This document shows positions 1 through 8,708 of a stretch of 29,346 bases of DNA, in pieces (positions within the stretch are counted from its first letter, which is position 1; each line of letters starts with the position of its first letter). Source of the DNA: Holophagaceae bacterium UBA692 (GTDB taxonomy: Bacteria; Acidobacteriota; Holophagae; Holophagales; Holophagaceae); the NCBI GenBank assembly GCA_002297665.1, contig DBMS01000015.1, positions 1 to 29,346 of the forward strand, read 5' to 3'. Both the position numbers and the translations under genes were made by a program. Under the pieces are notes generated by a model. The model searched no databases and was not told the DNA's origin. It was given only the letters and a program-made list of their open reading frames with translations.

Positions 1-25
1 GGACCCAGGTGGGTCGCCCTCATCC

Positions 26-66
26 CGAGGAACCTCTCCGAAACCATCGGAAGCCCCCGGCGGGGA
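26..66 (+). repeat. Structured repeat-like segment, copy A
   Basis: This 41-nt stretch begins CGAGGAACC and ends CCCC-loop-GGGGA, with a potential CCGA/TCGG hairpin between. A related segment lies in the metY leader at 14471-14518: the first nine bases are identical and the last 31 positions match at about 23. Both copies keep GAAAC, CGGA and the terminal C4/G4 hairpin. It lies downstream of the TonB receptor gene. I do not recognise it as a known RNA family, and two copies could be coincidence in such GC-rich DNA. Confidence 0.3.
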
Positions 67-100
67 CCGCCTGGAGGGGCCGAAAGATCCAGACCGCAGT

Positions 101-131
101 GCCCGGAAGGCCCTTGCGGGGCTTTCCGGGC
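101..131 (-). terminator. Hairpin downstream of TonB receptor gene
   Basis: GCCCGGAA pairs with TTCCGGGC, and an inner CCC/GGG pairing closes around a small loop. The hairpin begins 15 nt past the receptor's stop codon. No T-run follows on the minus strand, so it is either a non-canonical terminator or an mRNA 3'-end stabiliser. Confidence 0.4.
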
Positions 132-146
132 CGAGGCGGGTCGGAC

Positions 147-3100
147 CTACCAGATGGCCTTGATGCCGATCTGCATTTCGCGGGTGCGGTTCTTGTCCAC
201 GGTGGCCAGCTGGCCGAAGGCGGGGCTGGGGGCGCCGGCGGAGGTGTTGGCCTGGTAGTTGCCGGTGGGCACCTGGAAGTCGGCCTTGTTGAAGAGGTTG
301 TAGACGTCGATGATGCCCTGCAGGCGGATGGACTTGTACACCTGGAAGGTGCGGGAGAGGCGGACGTCGAACTGGGTGTAGTTGGGCTGGCGCATGTCGT
401 TGCGGACATGGCCGGCGTAGATCTTGTTGATCATGCCGTCGCCGTTGAGGTTGCGGGCGTCGTAGGCGGTGAAGGGCAGCCCGGTGTTGAACAGGGCGCG
501 CACGGAGCCCTCGATGCCGAGGACGATGGGGAAGTACGCCACGGCGTTGGCCACCACGCGGCGGTCGCTGTCGCCGTAGCCGAAGTTGGAGCCCACGTCC
601 TGGGGATCGGGGGTGAGGGAGGAGCCCAGCTCGCTGGAATAGTTGCCCGCGGAGGTGTAGGTTCCGCGCTCGAACGAGCCGGTGTCCTGGGCCTTGGACC
701 AGGTCACGTTGGCCAGCAGGCCCAGGTTCTCGGCCCAGGTCTTCTTCACGGTGGCGCTCAGGCCGCGGTAGAAGCCGTAGCCGTCGGTCTTGACCAGGTA
801 GACGTCGCTGAACCCGCCCACGGGGTTGCCCGGGACCACGGCGCCCTTGCCGAAGTTGACGACGCGGCCGCGGATGGTGGCGGTGCCGGGGCGGGTGGCG
901 GTGCTCCAGGTGTTGATGCCGGGGGTGTAGCCGTCGTTGTAGGGGGTCCCGCCGGTCTGGGTCAGGTTGATGTTCTCGAAGCGCTGGAGGTTGTAGTAGT
1001 TGACGTAGCTGGCCGTGAGGCCGACGGTGAGGTTGTTGCCCAGGTCGTGCTCGATCCCGATGCTGATCTTGCGGGAGCGGGACAGCTTGTTGTCCGGATC
1101 CCACAGGGACGTGGGGGAGGACCCGGCGGTGAAGGCGGGGTTGGTGGCCAGGGTCGCGAGCTCGGCGTCGGTGAGCTTGCGCATGTTCGTGGTGGAGCCG
1201 ATGACGTTGTTGGCGCTGAGCAGGCCCGAGTTGAAGAGGTTGAGCATGGCGGTGTTGGGCGCCGCCGCGGTGCCGCGGTTGAGGGTGAAGCTGTAGTTGG
1301 TGATGATCTGGCCGTTGCCGGTCATGGTGTTGGAGTGCAGGAGGAGCGGGGTGGGGCTGGTGAAGTAGCCGAGGCCGCCGCGCACCACCGTGCGGCCCTT
1401 GCCGTCCACGTCGAAGCTGAAGGCGAAGCGGGGGTCCACGGTGTGGCCGCCCATGCCCTGGTCCAGGCCCTTGAAGTTCGGGTTGGGGTGCGGGTTGTCG
1501 GAGAAGCTCTGGCTCAGGGTGCGAAGGCCGGCGGTGAGCAGGAGGCGGTGGTCCAGCAGGCCCGAATACTGGCCTTGCAGGAAGAAGGAGGCCCACTTCG
1601 TGGTCATGGGGATGCGGCCCGAGTAGGGGCTGACGGCGCCGTTGTACTGCACGGTGCCGTTGTTGGTGGTGGAGGTGAGGGTGCCGTTGGCCCAGTCCGC
1701 GGCCGAGCCGTAGGTGCCGAAGTTCCAGGCGCCGGCGTTGTTCTGGAAGAACTGGTTGTCCTCGTCCACCTTGGTGAGGTCCAGGCCGCCCTTGACCTGC
1801 CAGTCCCCGCGGTTCCAGGTGGTGGAGGTGTAGAACTGGGTGGTGAGCTCGTTGCTCTCCCGGGGCGTGGAGGTCTTGGTGCCGAACGCCATGAAGGAGG
1901 TGCTCTGGGGGATGGAGATGGAGGGGGTGCCGGGGTAGGCGTTGCCCGTCATGGGCCGGGCTTCCCGGGCGAACTGGATGCGGCTTTCGGTGAAGAGCTC
2001 GGGGGTCCAGATGTCGTTGGCCTCGAGCACCCAGCTGATGGACTGCACGCGGGTGGGGATGTTGTTGGACTCGGCGTTGTTGGGGACCGCGCTGGTGTTG
2101 GTCAGCGTGTCGGTCATGTTCTGGTAGTTGGTGCGCAGCACGAAGCGGTGGTTGGCGTTGAGGCTGTAGTCCAGGCGGGCGAAGTACACCGTGTTGGTGT
2201 TCTCCATGGGGTAGGGATGGGCGGCGATGCCCTGGCCGGGGTTGCCGAATTCGTCGCCCAGGGTCAGGCCGCTCTTGTTCGTGACGACGTGGCCCAGGCG
2301 GGACGCGTACAGCCGGTCGAAGTCGGCCTGGCTCATGCCCGTGGCGGCGGTGATGGGCGTGGGGATGGGGTTGGAGGTGATGCTCTTGTGGAAGCGCTCC
2401 ACGCCCACGAAGTAGTAGAGCCTGTCCTTGATGATCGGGCCGCCCACGTTGAAGTTGATGTTGCTGGAGTCGTTGAAGCGCTGGAGGTTGGCGGGGGTGT
2501 TGAAGGTCCTCGAGGCGTCGTAGGGCACGCCCTTGGGGGCGGCGGACCAGCTGGTCTTGCGCATCTCGTAGAGGGCGCTGCCTGTGAACTCGTTGGTGCC
2601 ACCCTTGGTGATGGCGTTGATGGTGGCGCCGGCCTGGCCGTATTGCACGTCGTAGCCGTTGGTGACCACCTGCAGTTCCTTGATGGTGTCGGCCCCGAAG
2701 ATGAAGGGGGTGTAGACGCCCCCGCGCTGTTCGTTGAAGAAGGCGGAGTTGTTGGAGGCTCCGTCGATCTGCACGGCGTTGAAGATCTGGCGGCCGCCCT
2801 CGACGATGAGACGGGGCGTGCCGCTCATGCCCTGGCCGGCGGTGACGCCGGGGGTCAGGCGGGCCATGTCCGTGAAGTTGCGGCTGACCAGGGGCACCTG
2901 CTCCACGAGCTTCTGGTCCACCTGGGTCATGGTGACGGTGCGGCTGGGGTCGATGTCGGTGGTGGTGGCCACCACGGCCACCGTGGCGCCCATTTCGGCG
3001 GAATCCATGACCGGGTTGACGGTGGTGGCGTTGCCCAGGGTGACCCGGACCTTCAGGTCCTTCAGGGTCTTCATGCCCTTGGCCATGAAGGTGATCTCGT

Positions 3101-3335
3101 AGGTGCCGGTGGGCAGCAGGGGCAGCTGGTAGTCCCCCTTCGCGCCCGTGACGGCGGTCTGGCCGTAGCCGGTCTCGACGTTGCGCACGGTGACCGTGGC
3201 GGCGGCGATGGGCTTCTTCTGCTGGCTGGTGACGGTGCCGCGGACGGCGCCGGTGGTCTGGCTGACCTGGGCCTGGGCCACCGTCAGACAAGCAAGCGGC
3301 GTCAGGGCAAGAAGACTCAGTCTCTTCTTAAACAT
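147..3335 (-). CDS. TonB-dependent receptor, Oar-like, with carboxypeptidase-regulatory-like N-terminus
   Basis: Outer-membrane beta-barrel transporter of 1062 residues. A Sec signal peptide (KKR, hydrophobic core, AQA-Q near residue 23) precedes a CarboxypepD_reg-like Ig-fold domain (about 25-110, GAVRGTV...GDYQLPLLPTGTYEI). A plug domain follows (about 115-250, with QIDG and EFTGSALYE blocks), then a long barrel ending in a C-terminal Trp, the usual signal for barrel insertion. No TonB box is obvious. ATG at 3335 is preferred over the adjacent in-frame TTG at 3338 because GGGGAG sits 5 nt before the ATG. Receptors of this architecture are abundant in Acidobacteriota, where substrates are mostly unknown. 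The adjacent secreted prolyl oligopeptidase hints at peptides, but this is weak. The gene stands alone, flanked by a hairpin below and the peptidase's terminator above. Confidence 0.93.
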   Translation of the reverse strand: MFKKRLSLLALTPLACLTVAQAQVSQTTGAVRGTVTSQQKKPIAAATVTVRNVETGYGQTAVTGAKGDYQLPLLPTGTYEITFMAKGMKTLKDLKVRVTLGNATTVNPVMDSAEMGATVAVVATTTDIDPSRTVTMTQVDQKLVEQVPLVSRNFTDMARLTPGVTAGQGMSGTPRLIVEGGRQIFNAVQIDGASNNSAFFNEQRGGVYTPFIFGADTIKELQVVTNGYDVQYGQAGATINAITKGGTNEFTGSALYEMRKTSWSAAPKGVPYDASRTFNTPANLQRFNDSSNINFNVGGPIIKDRLYYFVGVERFHKSITSNPIPTPITAATGMSQADFDRLYASRLGHVVTNKSGLTLGDEFGNPGQGIAAHPYPMENTNTVYFARLDYSLNANHRFVLRTNYQNMTDTLTNTSAVPNNAESNNIPTRVQSISWVLEANDIWTPELFTESRIQFAREARPMTGNAYPGTPSISIPQSTSFMAFGTKTSTPRESNELTTQFYTSTTWNRGDWQVKGGLDLTKVDEDNQFFQNNAGAWNFGTYGSAADWANGTLTSTTNNGTVQYNGAVSPYSGRIPMTTKWASFFLQGQYSGLLDHRLLLTAGLRTLSQSFSDNPHPNPNFKGLDQGMGGHTVDPRFAFSFDVDGKGRTVVRGGLGYFTSPTPLLLHSNTMTGNGQIITNYSFTLNRGTAAAPNTAMLNLFNSGLLSANNVIGSTTNMRKLTDAELATLATNPAFTAGSSPTSLWDPDNKLSRSRKISIGIEHDLGNNLTVGLTASYVNYYNLQRFENINLTQTGGTPYNDGYTPGINTWSTATRPGTATIRGRVVNFGKGAVVPGNPVGGFSDVYLVKTDGYGFYRGLSATVKKTWAENLGLLANVTWSKAQDTGSFERGTYTSAGNYSSELGSSLTPDPQDVGSNFGYGDSDRRVVANAVAYFPIVLGIEGSVRALFNTGLPFTAYDARNLNGDGMINKIYAGHVRNDMRQPNYTQFDVRLSRTFQVYKSIRLQGIIDVYNLFNKADFQVPTGNYQANTSAGAPSPAFGQLATVDKNRTREMQIGIKAIW

Positions 3336-3442
3336 CAAGGCTCCCCAGTGGAGGTTGGTGGTTTGGCTGTTAGGCCGTGGATGGGTTGAATGATTGTGTA
3401 CGGAATCCCCAGGAACGGAATGTCCAAACTGTAAATTTCCGC

Positions 3443-3482
3443 AAAAAAAGCAGGCCGCCGTGGGAACCTTCCGGCGGCCTGC
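3443..3482 (-). terminator. Rho-independent terminator of the prolyl oligopeptidase gene
   Basis: A perfect 11-bp stem (GCAGGCCGCCG with CGGCGGCCTGC) around an 11-nt loop is followed on the minus strand by seven T residues. It starts about 20 nt past the peptidase stop. This separates the peptidase transcript from the TonB receptor gene downstream. Confidence 0.9.
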
Positions 3483-3501
3483 CTCATGTACCTGGATTTG
3501 A

Positions 3502-5601
3502 TTAGCGGATCTTCAACGCCTCAATGAGAAATGCATACACATCCGCCTTCTCTTCGAGGATCTTGGCGGTGGGCTTGCCGGCGCCATGACCGGCGTTTGT
3601 GGCGATGCGGGTGAGGATGGGCGCGGGGCCGGCCTGGGCCGCCTGGAGGGTGGCCGTGAACTTGTGGCTGTGGGCGGGCACGACCCGGTCGTCATGGTCG
3701 CTGGTCAGGACCAGGGTCGGCGGGTAGGCGGTGCCGGGCTTCACGTTATGCAGGGGGGAGTAGGCCAGGAGGGTGCGGAAGCCCTCGGGGGTCTCGCTGG
3801 AGCCGTAGTCGCCCTTCCAGCCCCACCCCACGGTGAACTTGTGGAAGCGCAGCATGTCCATGACGCCCACCTCGGGCACCGCGGCGCCCCAGAGGTCCGG
3901 GCGCTGGTTCAGGCAGGCGCCCACCAGGAGGCCGCCGTTGCTGCCGCCGTTGATGGCCAGGCGGGGGGTCGAAGTGTAGCGATTCTTGATGAGCCATTCA
4001 CCAGCGGCGATGAAGTCGTCGAAGACGTTCTGCTTGTTGGCCAGGCGGCCCGCGTCGTGCCAGGCCTTGCCGTATTCCCCGCCGCCCCGAAGGCTGGGCT
4101 GGGCGTAGACGCCGCCCATTTCCAGCCAGGCGATGCGCACGGCCGAGAAGGAGGGGTTCAGGGACACGTCGAAGCCGCCGTAGCCGTACAGGAGCGTGGG
4201 GTTGTTCCCGTCCAGGACCAGGCCCTTGCGGTGCACCAGGAACATGGGGATCTTCGTGCCGTCCTTGCTGGGGTAGAACACCTGGGTGACCACGTAGGCC
4301 GCCGGGTCGAAGGCGACCTTGGGGGCGTGGAGGAGCCTGGAGGCGCCCGTGGCGAAGTCGTAGCGGTAGATGGCCGGGGGGGCGTTGAAGGACGTGTAGG
4401 TGTAGAAGGCTTCCCGGTCCTGGATCCTGCCGTGGAACCCGCCGGCGGAACCGACGCCGGGGAGGGCCAGCTCCGAAAGGCGGGCGCCCTTGAGGCCGTG
4501 GAAGGTGATCACGGTGTGGGCGTCCCGCATCCAGTTGGCCACGAAGCGGCCGCCCACCAGGGAAACGCCCTGCAGGACGTCGGTGCCGGGGGCCTGGGGG
4601 ATGAGCTCGGTCCAGTCCTTGGGGTCCGGACGGCTGACGCGGATGGCCACCAGGCGTCCCCGGGGGGCGCCCTTGTCCGTCTTGAAGTAGAAGGTGTCGC
4701 CCTTGGACCCCACGGGGGTGTAGCGGGCGTCGAAGCGGTCCAGGAACGGCACCACCTTGGCGCCGGGCTCTTTCAGGTCCTTCACGAAGACGGCGTGCTC
4801 CGGGGCGTCGCCCTTGGAGACGTGGATGGTCAGCCACCGGCCGTCGTCGGAGACGTCGGGGGCCAGGTACCACTCGGGCTGGTCGGGGCGCTCGTACACC
4901 AGGGCGTCGTCGGCCTGGGGCGTGCCCATGGCGTGGAATTTCACCTTCGGGCTCTTGGTCACGCCCTTGAGCGCGTCCCCCTGGCCGGGGGCGGCGTAGG
5001 CCACGTAGAAGAAGCCCGTTCCCTTGCGGTTCCAGGCCACGTTGGCGAACTTGGTCCACTGGAGCTCGTCGGGGAGGTCCTTGCCGGTGGCGACGTCCCG
5101 CACCTTCCAGGTCTTCCAGTCGCTTCCCGCCGAGGCCACGGCGTAGGCGACCAGCTTCCCGTCCGGGCTGGGGCTCATGCCGGCGAGGGCCATGGTGCCC
5201 TCCTTGCTCAGGGTGTTGGGGTCCAGCAGGACCTTGCCGGGCTTGGCGGGGTCGGGGGTCACGAACACCACGGCCTGGTTCTGGAGCCCAGAATTGTGGG
5301 AATAAAAGTAGTTGTGGCCCTCCTTGCGGGGGGCGGTGAACTTCTCGTAGTCCTGCAGGGCCCGCAGGCGCTCCAGGATGGCCTGGCGCCGGGGGATGGC
5401 CGCCAGGTGGGCCGAGGTGACCTGGTTCTGGGCCGCGACCCAGGCCTTGGTCTCGGGGGCGTTGTCGTCCTCCAGCCAGCGGTAGGGGTCGGCAACCTTG
5501 GTGCCGAAGTAGTCGTCGACCTGGTCGCACTTGCGCGTGGCCGGCGCCGGCGCGGCGGCGACCAGGGTCGTTGCCACGAGACAGGATAGGAGCGTTCGCA
5601 T
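3502..5601 (-). CDS. Prolyl oligopeptidase, S9A family, secreted
   Basis: Serine peptidase of 699 residues that cleaves short peptides after proline. The N-terminus (MRTLLSCLVATTLVAAAPAPA) is a signal peptide, so the enzyme is probably periplasmic. Next comes the seven-bladed propeller (about 70-420), starting with the family's DDYFGTKVADPYRWLED block. The C-terminal alpha/beta-hydrolase domain carries the nucleophile S554 in GGSNGG, the acid in SDHDDRVVP (634-642) and H672 in NAGHGAG. Length is typical. I chose ATG at 5601 over an in-frame ATG 14 codons upstream because GGAGG lies 4 nt before it and the signal peptide begins there. It has its own strong terminator. LeuD ends 100 nt upstream, so a separate promoter is likely. 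Confidence 0.95.
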   Translation of the reverse strand: MRTLLSCLVATTLVAAAPAPATRKCDQVDDYFGTKVADPYRWLEDDNAPETKAWVAAQNQVTSAHLAAIPRRQAILERLRALQDYEKFTAPRKEGHNYFYSHNSGLQNQAVVFVTPDPAKPGKVLLDPNTLSKEGTMALAGMSPSPDGKLVAYAVASAGSDWKTWKVRDVATGKDLPDELQWTKFANVAWNRKGTGFFYVAYAAPGQGDALKGVTKSPKVKFHAMGTPQADDALVYERPDQPEWYLAPDVSDDGRWLTIHVSKGDAPEHAVFVKDLKEPGAKVVPFLDRFDARYTPVGSKGDTFYFKTDKGAPRGRLVAIRVSRPDPKDWTELIPQAPGTDVLQGVSLVGGRFVANWMRDAHTVITFHGLKGARLSELALPGVGSAGGFHGRIQDREAFYTYTSFNAPPAIYRYDFATGASRLLHAPKVAFDPAAYVVTQVFYPSKDGTKIPMFLVHRKGLVLDGNNPTLLYGYGGFDVSLNPSFSAVRIAWLEMGGVYAQPSLRGGGEYGKAWHDAGRLANKQNVFDDFIAAGEWLIKNRYTSTPRLAINGGSNGGLLVGACLNQRPDLWGAAVPEVGVMDMLRFHKFTVGWGWKGDYGSSETPEGFRTLLAYSPLHNVKPGTAYPPTLVLTSDHDDRVVPAHSHKFTATLQAAQAGPAPILTRIATNAGHGAGKPTAKILEEKADVYAFLIEALKIR

Positions 5602-5677
5602 CGGTCCTCCGGGAAGGACCTTTAGCCTATCATTACGAGGCATGTCCCGTCACGCCCGGGATGCGTGCCGGCGAAAT

Positions 5678-5695
5678 GGGACCGCGGCGGGTCCC
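5678..5695 (-). terminator. Possible weak terminator after the leuC/leuD operon
   Basis: GGGACC/GGTCCC form a 6-bp stem 7 nt past the leuD stop, followed on the minus strand by ATTTCG. It is short and lacks a proper T-tract, so read-through into the peptidase gene remains possible. Confidence 0.3.
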
Positions 5696-5701
5696 CCTTC
5701 A

Positions 5702-6196
5702 CTAGCGGACCGATTCCAGCAGGCGCTTGCGGGTGTACGGCACCAGCCCTCCCGCGTCGATGATGGCCTGCCGGGCCTCGGGGAGCCGGACGGTGTCGAA
5801 GGTCTTCCCGGTGGTGAGGTTGGTGACCTTGTCCACCTGGATGTCCAGGTCGTGGCCCTCCTCGGCCTCGATGGCCGGGCACAGGACGACGTTCAGGCCC
5901 AGGTTGATGGCGTTCTGCAGGAAGATCCGGCTCATGCTGCGGGCGACGATGTTGAGTTCGTAGCCCTTGAGGGCGGAGGCGGCCTGCTCCCGGGAGGAGC
6001 CGCAGCCGAAGTTGTGGTCCGCGACGATGGCCGAGCCCTTGGGGAACTGTCCGGCCCGGAGCTTCTCGTTGAGTTCGGTGCGGTTGGCGAAGCAGAACTG
6101 GGGGGTCTCGGTGGGCAGGACGGTGGCCATGTAGCGGCCGGGGTAGATGTCGTCGGTGGAGATGTCGGCTTCCAGCTTGATGATGACTTTGCTCAT
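5702..6196 (-). CDS. leuD: 3-isopropylmalate/(homo)aconitate dehydratase small subunit, LeuD type 2
   Basis: Small swivel subunit (164 residues) of an aconitase-superfamily hydro-lyase that isomerises 2-hydroxy to 3-hydroxy diacids. It has the short archaeal/thermophile-like LeuD architecture: DISTDDIYPGRYM near the N-terminus, HNFGCGSSREQA (swivel loop, about residues 61-72) and SRIFLQNAINLGL. In methanogen homologues the loop equivalent to Y22-T25 distinguishes isopropylmalate from homoaconitate substrates. Here it reads YMAT, which I cannot match to either class, so the substrate is open. AGGAG overlaps the end of leuC just before the ATG, and the genes are 10 nt apart, so the two subunits are surely co-translated. 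It is the last gene of the five-gene operon. Confidence 0.9.
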   Translation of the reverse strand: MSKVIIKLEADISTDDIYPGRYMATVLPTETPQFCFANRTELNEKLRAGQFPKGSAIVADHNFGCGSSREQAASALKGYELNIVARSMSRIFLQNAINLGLNVVLCPAIEAEEGHDLDIQVDKVTNLTTGKTFDTVRLPEARQAIIDAGGLVPYTRKRLLESVR

Positions 6197-6206
6197 GGTC
6201 TTCTCC

Positions 6207-7493
6207 TCAGGCCTGGCGGGGATCGGTGATGACGCCGGTGATTGCCGACGCCGCGGCCACGGCGGGGCTGCAGAGGTACACCTCGGACTTGGGGTTGCCC
6301 ATGCGGCCCTTGAAGTTCCGGTTGGTGGTGGAGAGCGCGGTCTCGTCGTCCCCCAGGGCGCCTTCGTGCACGCCCAGGCAGGGGCCGCAGCCCGAGTTCA
6401 TGACCACGGCGCCGGCCTTCATGAAGTCCTGGATGTAGCCCTTGTCCATGGCCTGGCCGAAGATCTTGCCGGAGGCGGGGAACACCAGCATGCGGGTGCC
6501 TTCGGCCACCTTCTTGCCGCGCAGGATGCCGGCGGCGATGGCCAGGTCGTCCAGGCGGCCGTTGGTGCAGGAGCCGATGACGATCTGCTGCACCGGCTTG
6601 CCGGCCACCAGGGCGATGTCCTTGACGTTGTCCACGGTGTGGGGGCATGCGATCTGGGGGGCCAGGGCGCTCACGTCGATCTCCACCACGCGCTCGTAGA
6701 CGGCATCGGCGTCGGGGGTGACGGGGGCGATGGCGTCGGTGACGCCGGCCTCCTCGCGCAGGTAGCGCATGGTCTCGCCGTCGGCGGGCACGATGCCGCT
6801 GGTGGCGCCGGCTTCCACGCTCATGTTGCAGATGGCCAGGCGCCCGGAGGTGGTCATCTTCCGGATGGTCTCGCCGTGGAATTCCAGCACGCGGAAGTTC
6901 GCGCCCTGGGCGGTGAGCACGCCGATGAGGTGGAGGATCAGGTCCTTGGGGCCCACCATGGGGGCGAAGTCGCCCTTGACCACCACCTTGATGGTGGCGG
7001 GCACTTCGATGTTGACGGCGTAGCCCAGGGTCCAGGCGGAGGCCATCTCGGTGGCGCCCACGCCGAAGGAGAAGGCGCCCAGCGCCCCGTGGCTGGTGGT
7101 GTGGCTGTCGGTGCCCACGATGACGAAGCCGGGGCGCACGTAGCCGTACTCGGGGAGGATCTGGTGGCAGATGCCGCCCACGTCGCCGCGCACGTCATGG
7201 AACTTGGAGATGCCGTGCTGCGTGACGAAGCCGCGGATCTTCTTCTGGTTGGTGGCGGTCTTCGGGCTTTCCGCGGGAACGCGGTGATCGAAGATGATGG
7301 CGATGCGGCTGGGGTCCCAGGGCCTGGCCTCGATGCCGGTGCCCTCGTGGATGGCCTCGAACTGGCTGATCACCAGGGCCGCGTTCTCGTGGGACATGGC
7401 CAGGTCGACCTTGGGCTCGAGCACGTCGCCGGCCTTGACCGCATCGCGCCCGGCGGCGCGGGCGAGGATCTTTTCCACAACTGTCATACCCAT
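6207..7493 (-). CDS. leuC: 3-isopropylmalate/(homo)aconitate dehydratase large subunit, LeuC
   Basis: Catalytic 4Fe-4S subunit (428 residues) pairing with the LeuD-type protein encoded just downstream. Cluster ligands are C309 in GSCTNGR and C369/C372 in SGCGPC. Other aconitase-family blocks are FDHRVP, GTDSHTTSHGALG (about 127-139) and NRNFKGRMG. Length fits the short two-subunit class rather than the 466-residue E. coli LeuC. ATG at 7493 is supported by AGGAGG six bases upstream; a second ATG lies two codons in. The gene follows the CoA-transferase by 11 nt. The family isomerises isopropylmalate, citraconate/citramalate or homocitrate. With a CoA-transferase and an HMG-CoA-lyase-like gene upstream, a citramalate- or alkylmalate-type substrate is my inference. 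Confidence 0.93.
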   Translation of the reverse strand: MGMTVVEKILARAAGRDAVKAGDVLEPKVDLAMSHENAALVISQFEAIHEGTGIEARPWDPSRIAIIFDHRVPAESPKTATNQKKIRGFVTQHGISKFHDVRGDVGGICHQILPEYGYVRPGFVIVGTDSHTTSHGALGAFSFGVGATEMASAWTLGYAVNIEVPATIKVVVKGDFAPMVGPKDLILHLIGVLTAQGANFRVLEFHGETIRKMTTSGRLAICNMSVEAGATSGIVPADGETMRYLREEAGVTDAIAPVTPDADAVYERVVEIDVSALAPQIACPHTVDNVKDIALVAGKPVQQIVIGSCTNGRLDDLAIAAGILRGKKVAEGTRMLVFPASGKIFGQAMDKGYIQDFMKAGAVVMNSGCGPCLGVHEGALGDDETALSTTNRNFKGRMGNPKSEVYLCSPAVAAASAITGVITDPRQA

Positions 7494-7504
7494 GGGGGTT
7501 CCTC

Positions 7505-8707
7505 CTAGATGACGCCCTTGGACTTGAGTTCAGCGCGGGCGGCCTCGTCCAGGCCGGCGCGTTCGTAGATCTCGGCATTGTGCTGGCCCAGGGTGGGCGG
7601 CGGGGCGACCACGTCCCCGGAGCAGGCGCCGAACAGGGCGGTGAGGCCGAAGACCTCGATCTCGCCCACGCCGGGGACCTGGGTCTTCTGGAGCACGCCC
7701 CGGTGCTGCACCTGGGGCTGGCGCAGGGCCTCCTTGAGGCCGAGGATGGCGCCGCTGGGCACGTCGTGGGCGTTGAGCTTGGCCACCCACGCTTCCGTGT
7801 CGTCGCCCTGGAGCCGCGCCTCCAGCAGGGGGGTGAGTTCCTTGCGGTTCTTCTTGCGGGTGTCCCGCTCCTGGAATCGCGGGTCGGCCTTGAGCCCGGG
7901 CACGCCCAGCACGTCGCACACGGACTCCCACTGCTCCTGCTTGTTCGCGGCGATGTTGATGAAGCCGTCCCGGGTGCGGAAGGTGCCCGAGGGGGCGGCG
8001 GTGAAGTTGTCGTTGCCCATGAGGACGGGCTCCTGGCCGGCGATGAGGAGGTTCGCCGCCACCCAGCCCATGAGGGGCATGATGGAGTCCAGGAGGGAGA
8101 TGTCGATGAACTGGCCCTCTCCGGTGCGCTCGCGGTGGTAGAGCGCGGCCATGAGCGCGAAGGCGGCGTTGAGCCCGCCCACGGTGTCGCACACGGGGAA
8201 ACCCGTGCGCAGGGGGTTCAGCCGCTCGTCGCCGTTGACGGCCATCTCGCCCGAAAGGCCCTGGATGATCTGGTCGTAGGCGGGCTTCAGGGCGTCGGGG
8301 CCGGTCTGGCCGAAGCCGGAGATGGCGCAGTAGATCAGCCTTGGGTTGATGGCCTTCAGGGCCTCGTACCCCAGGCCCAGCCGGTCCATGACGCCGGGCC
8401 GGAAGTTCTCCACCAGGACGTCGGCGTCCTTGACCAGCCTGCGGAAGATCTCCTTGCCCTCGGGGCTCTTGGTGTTGAGGGTGACGGACTTCTTGTTGGC
8501 GTTCTGGGCCAGGAAGCTCGTTCCCATCAGGGCCTTGTTGAAGGCGGGGACGATGCCCAGCTTTCGGGCCAGGTCGCCGTCCTTGGGGTTCTCCACCTTG
8601 ATGACGTCCGCGCCCAGCAGGGCGAGGTGAAGGGTGGCGAAGGGCCCCGAAAGGACGTTGGTGAGGTCGAGGACCTTGACGCCTTCGAGCATGCGTTGCC
8701 TGGTCAT
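7505..8707 (-). CDS. Class III (CaiB/BaiF) CoA-transferase
   Basis: A 400-residue family III CoA-transferase that moves CoA between carboxylic acids through an aspartyl anhydride/thioester. Visible family blocks are LEGVKVLDLTNVLSGPF (7-23), GADVIKVENP (32-41), LVENFRPGVMDRLGL (98-112), SGFGQTGP and YDQIIQGLSG. The likely catalytic aspartate is D174 in FPVCDTVGG. Two starts are possible: ATG at 8707, 1 nt after the upstream stop codon, or ATG at 8692. I chose the first because of its tight coupling; neither has a strong Shine-Dalgarno. The HMG-CoA-lyase-like enzyme encoded immediately upstream would cleave the thioester this enzyme makes. Relatives act on citramalate, itaconate, mesaconate, oxalate, carnitine or benzylsuccinate, so the substrate cannot be read from sequence. 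Confidence 0.93.
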   Translation of the reverse strand: MTRQRMLEGVKVLDLTNVLSGPFATLHLALLGADVIKVENPKDGDLARKLGIVPAFNKALMGTSFLAQNANKKSVTLNTKSPEGKEIFRRLVKDADVLVENFRPGVMDRLGLGYEALKAINPRLIYCAISGFGQTGPDALKPAYDQIIQGLSGEMAVNGDERLNPLRTGFPVCDTVGGLNAAFALMAALYHRERTGEGQFIDISLLDSIMPLMGWVAANLLIAGQEPVLMGNDNFTAAPSGTFRTRDGFINIAANKQEQWESVCDVLGVPGLKADPRFQERDTRKKNRKELTPLLEARLQGDDTEAWVAKLNAHDVPSGAILGLKEALRQPQVQHRGVLQKTQVPGVGEIEVFGLTALFGACSGDVVAPPPTLGQHNAEIYERAGLDEAARAELKSKGVI

Positions 8708-8708
8708 G

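Noticed and set aside
9..3389. Long open frame on the plus strand opposite the TonB receptor
   Set aside because: The composition is repetitive Gly/Val/Ala/His, and it mirrors a complete TonB-dependent receptor on the other strand.
3586..5589. Long plus-strand frame opposite the prolyl oligopeptidase
   Set aside because: Low-complexity shadow; the minus-strand frame has the complete catalytic triad and a signal peptide.
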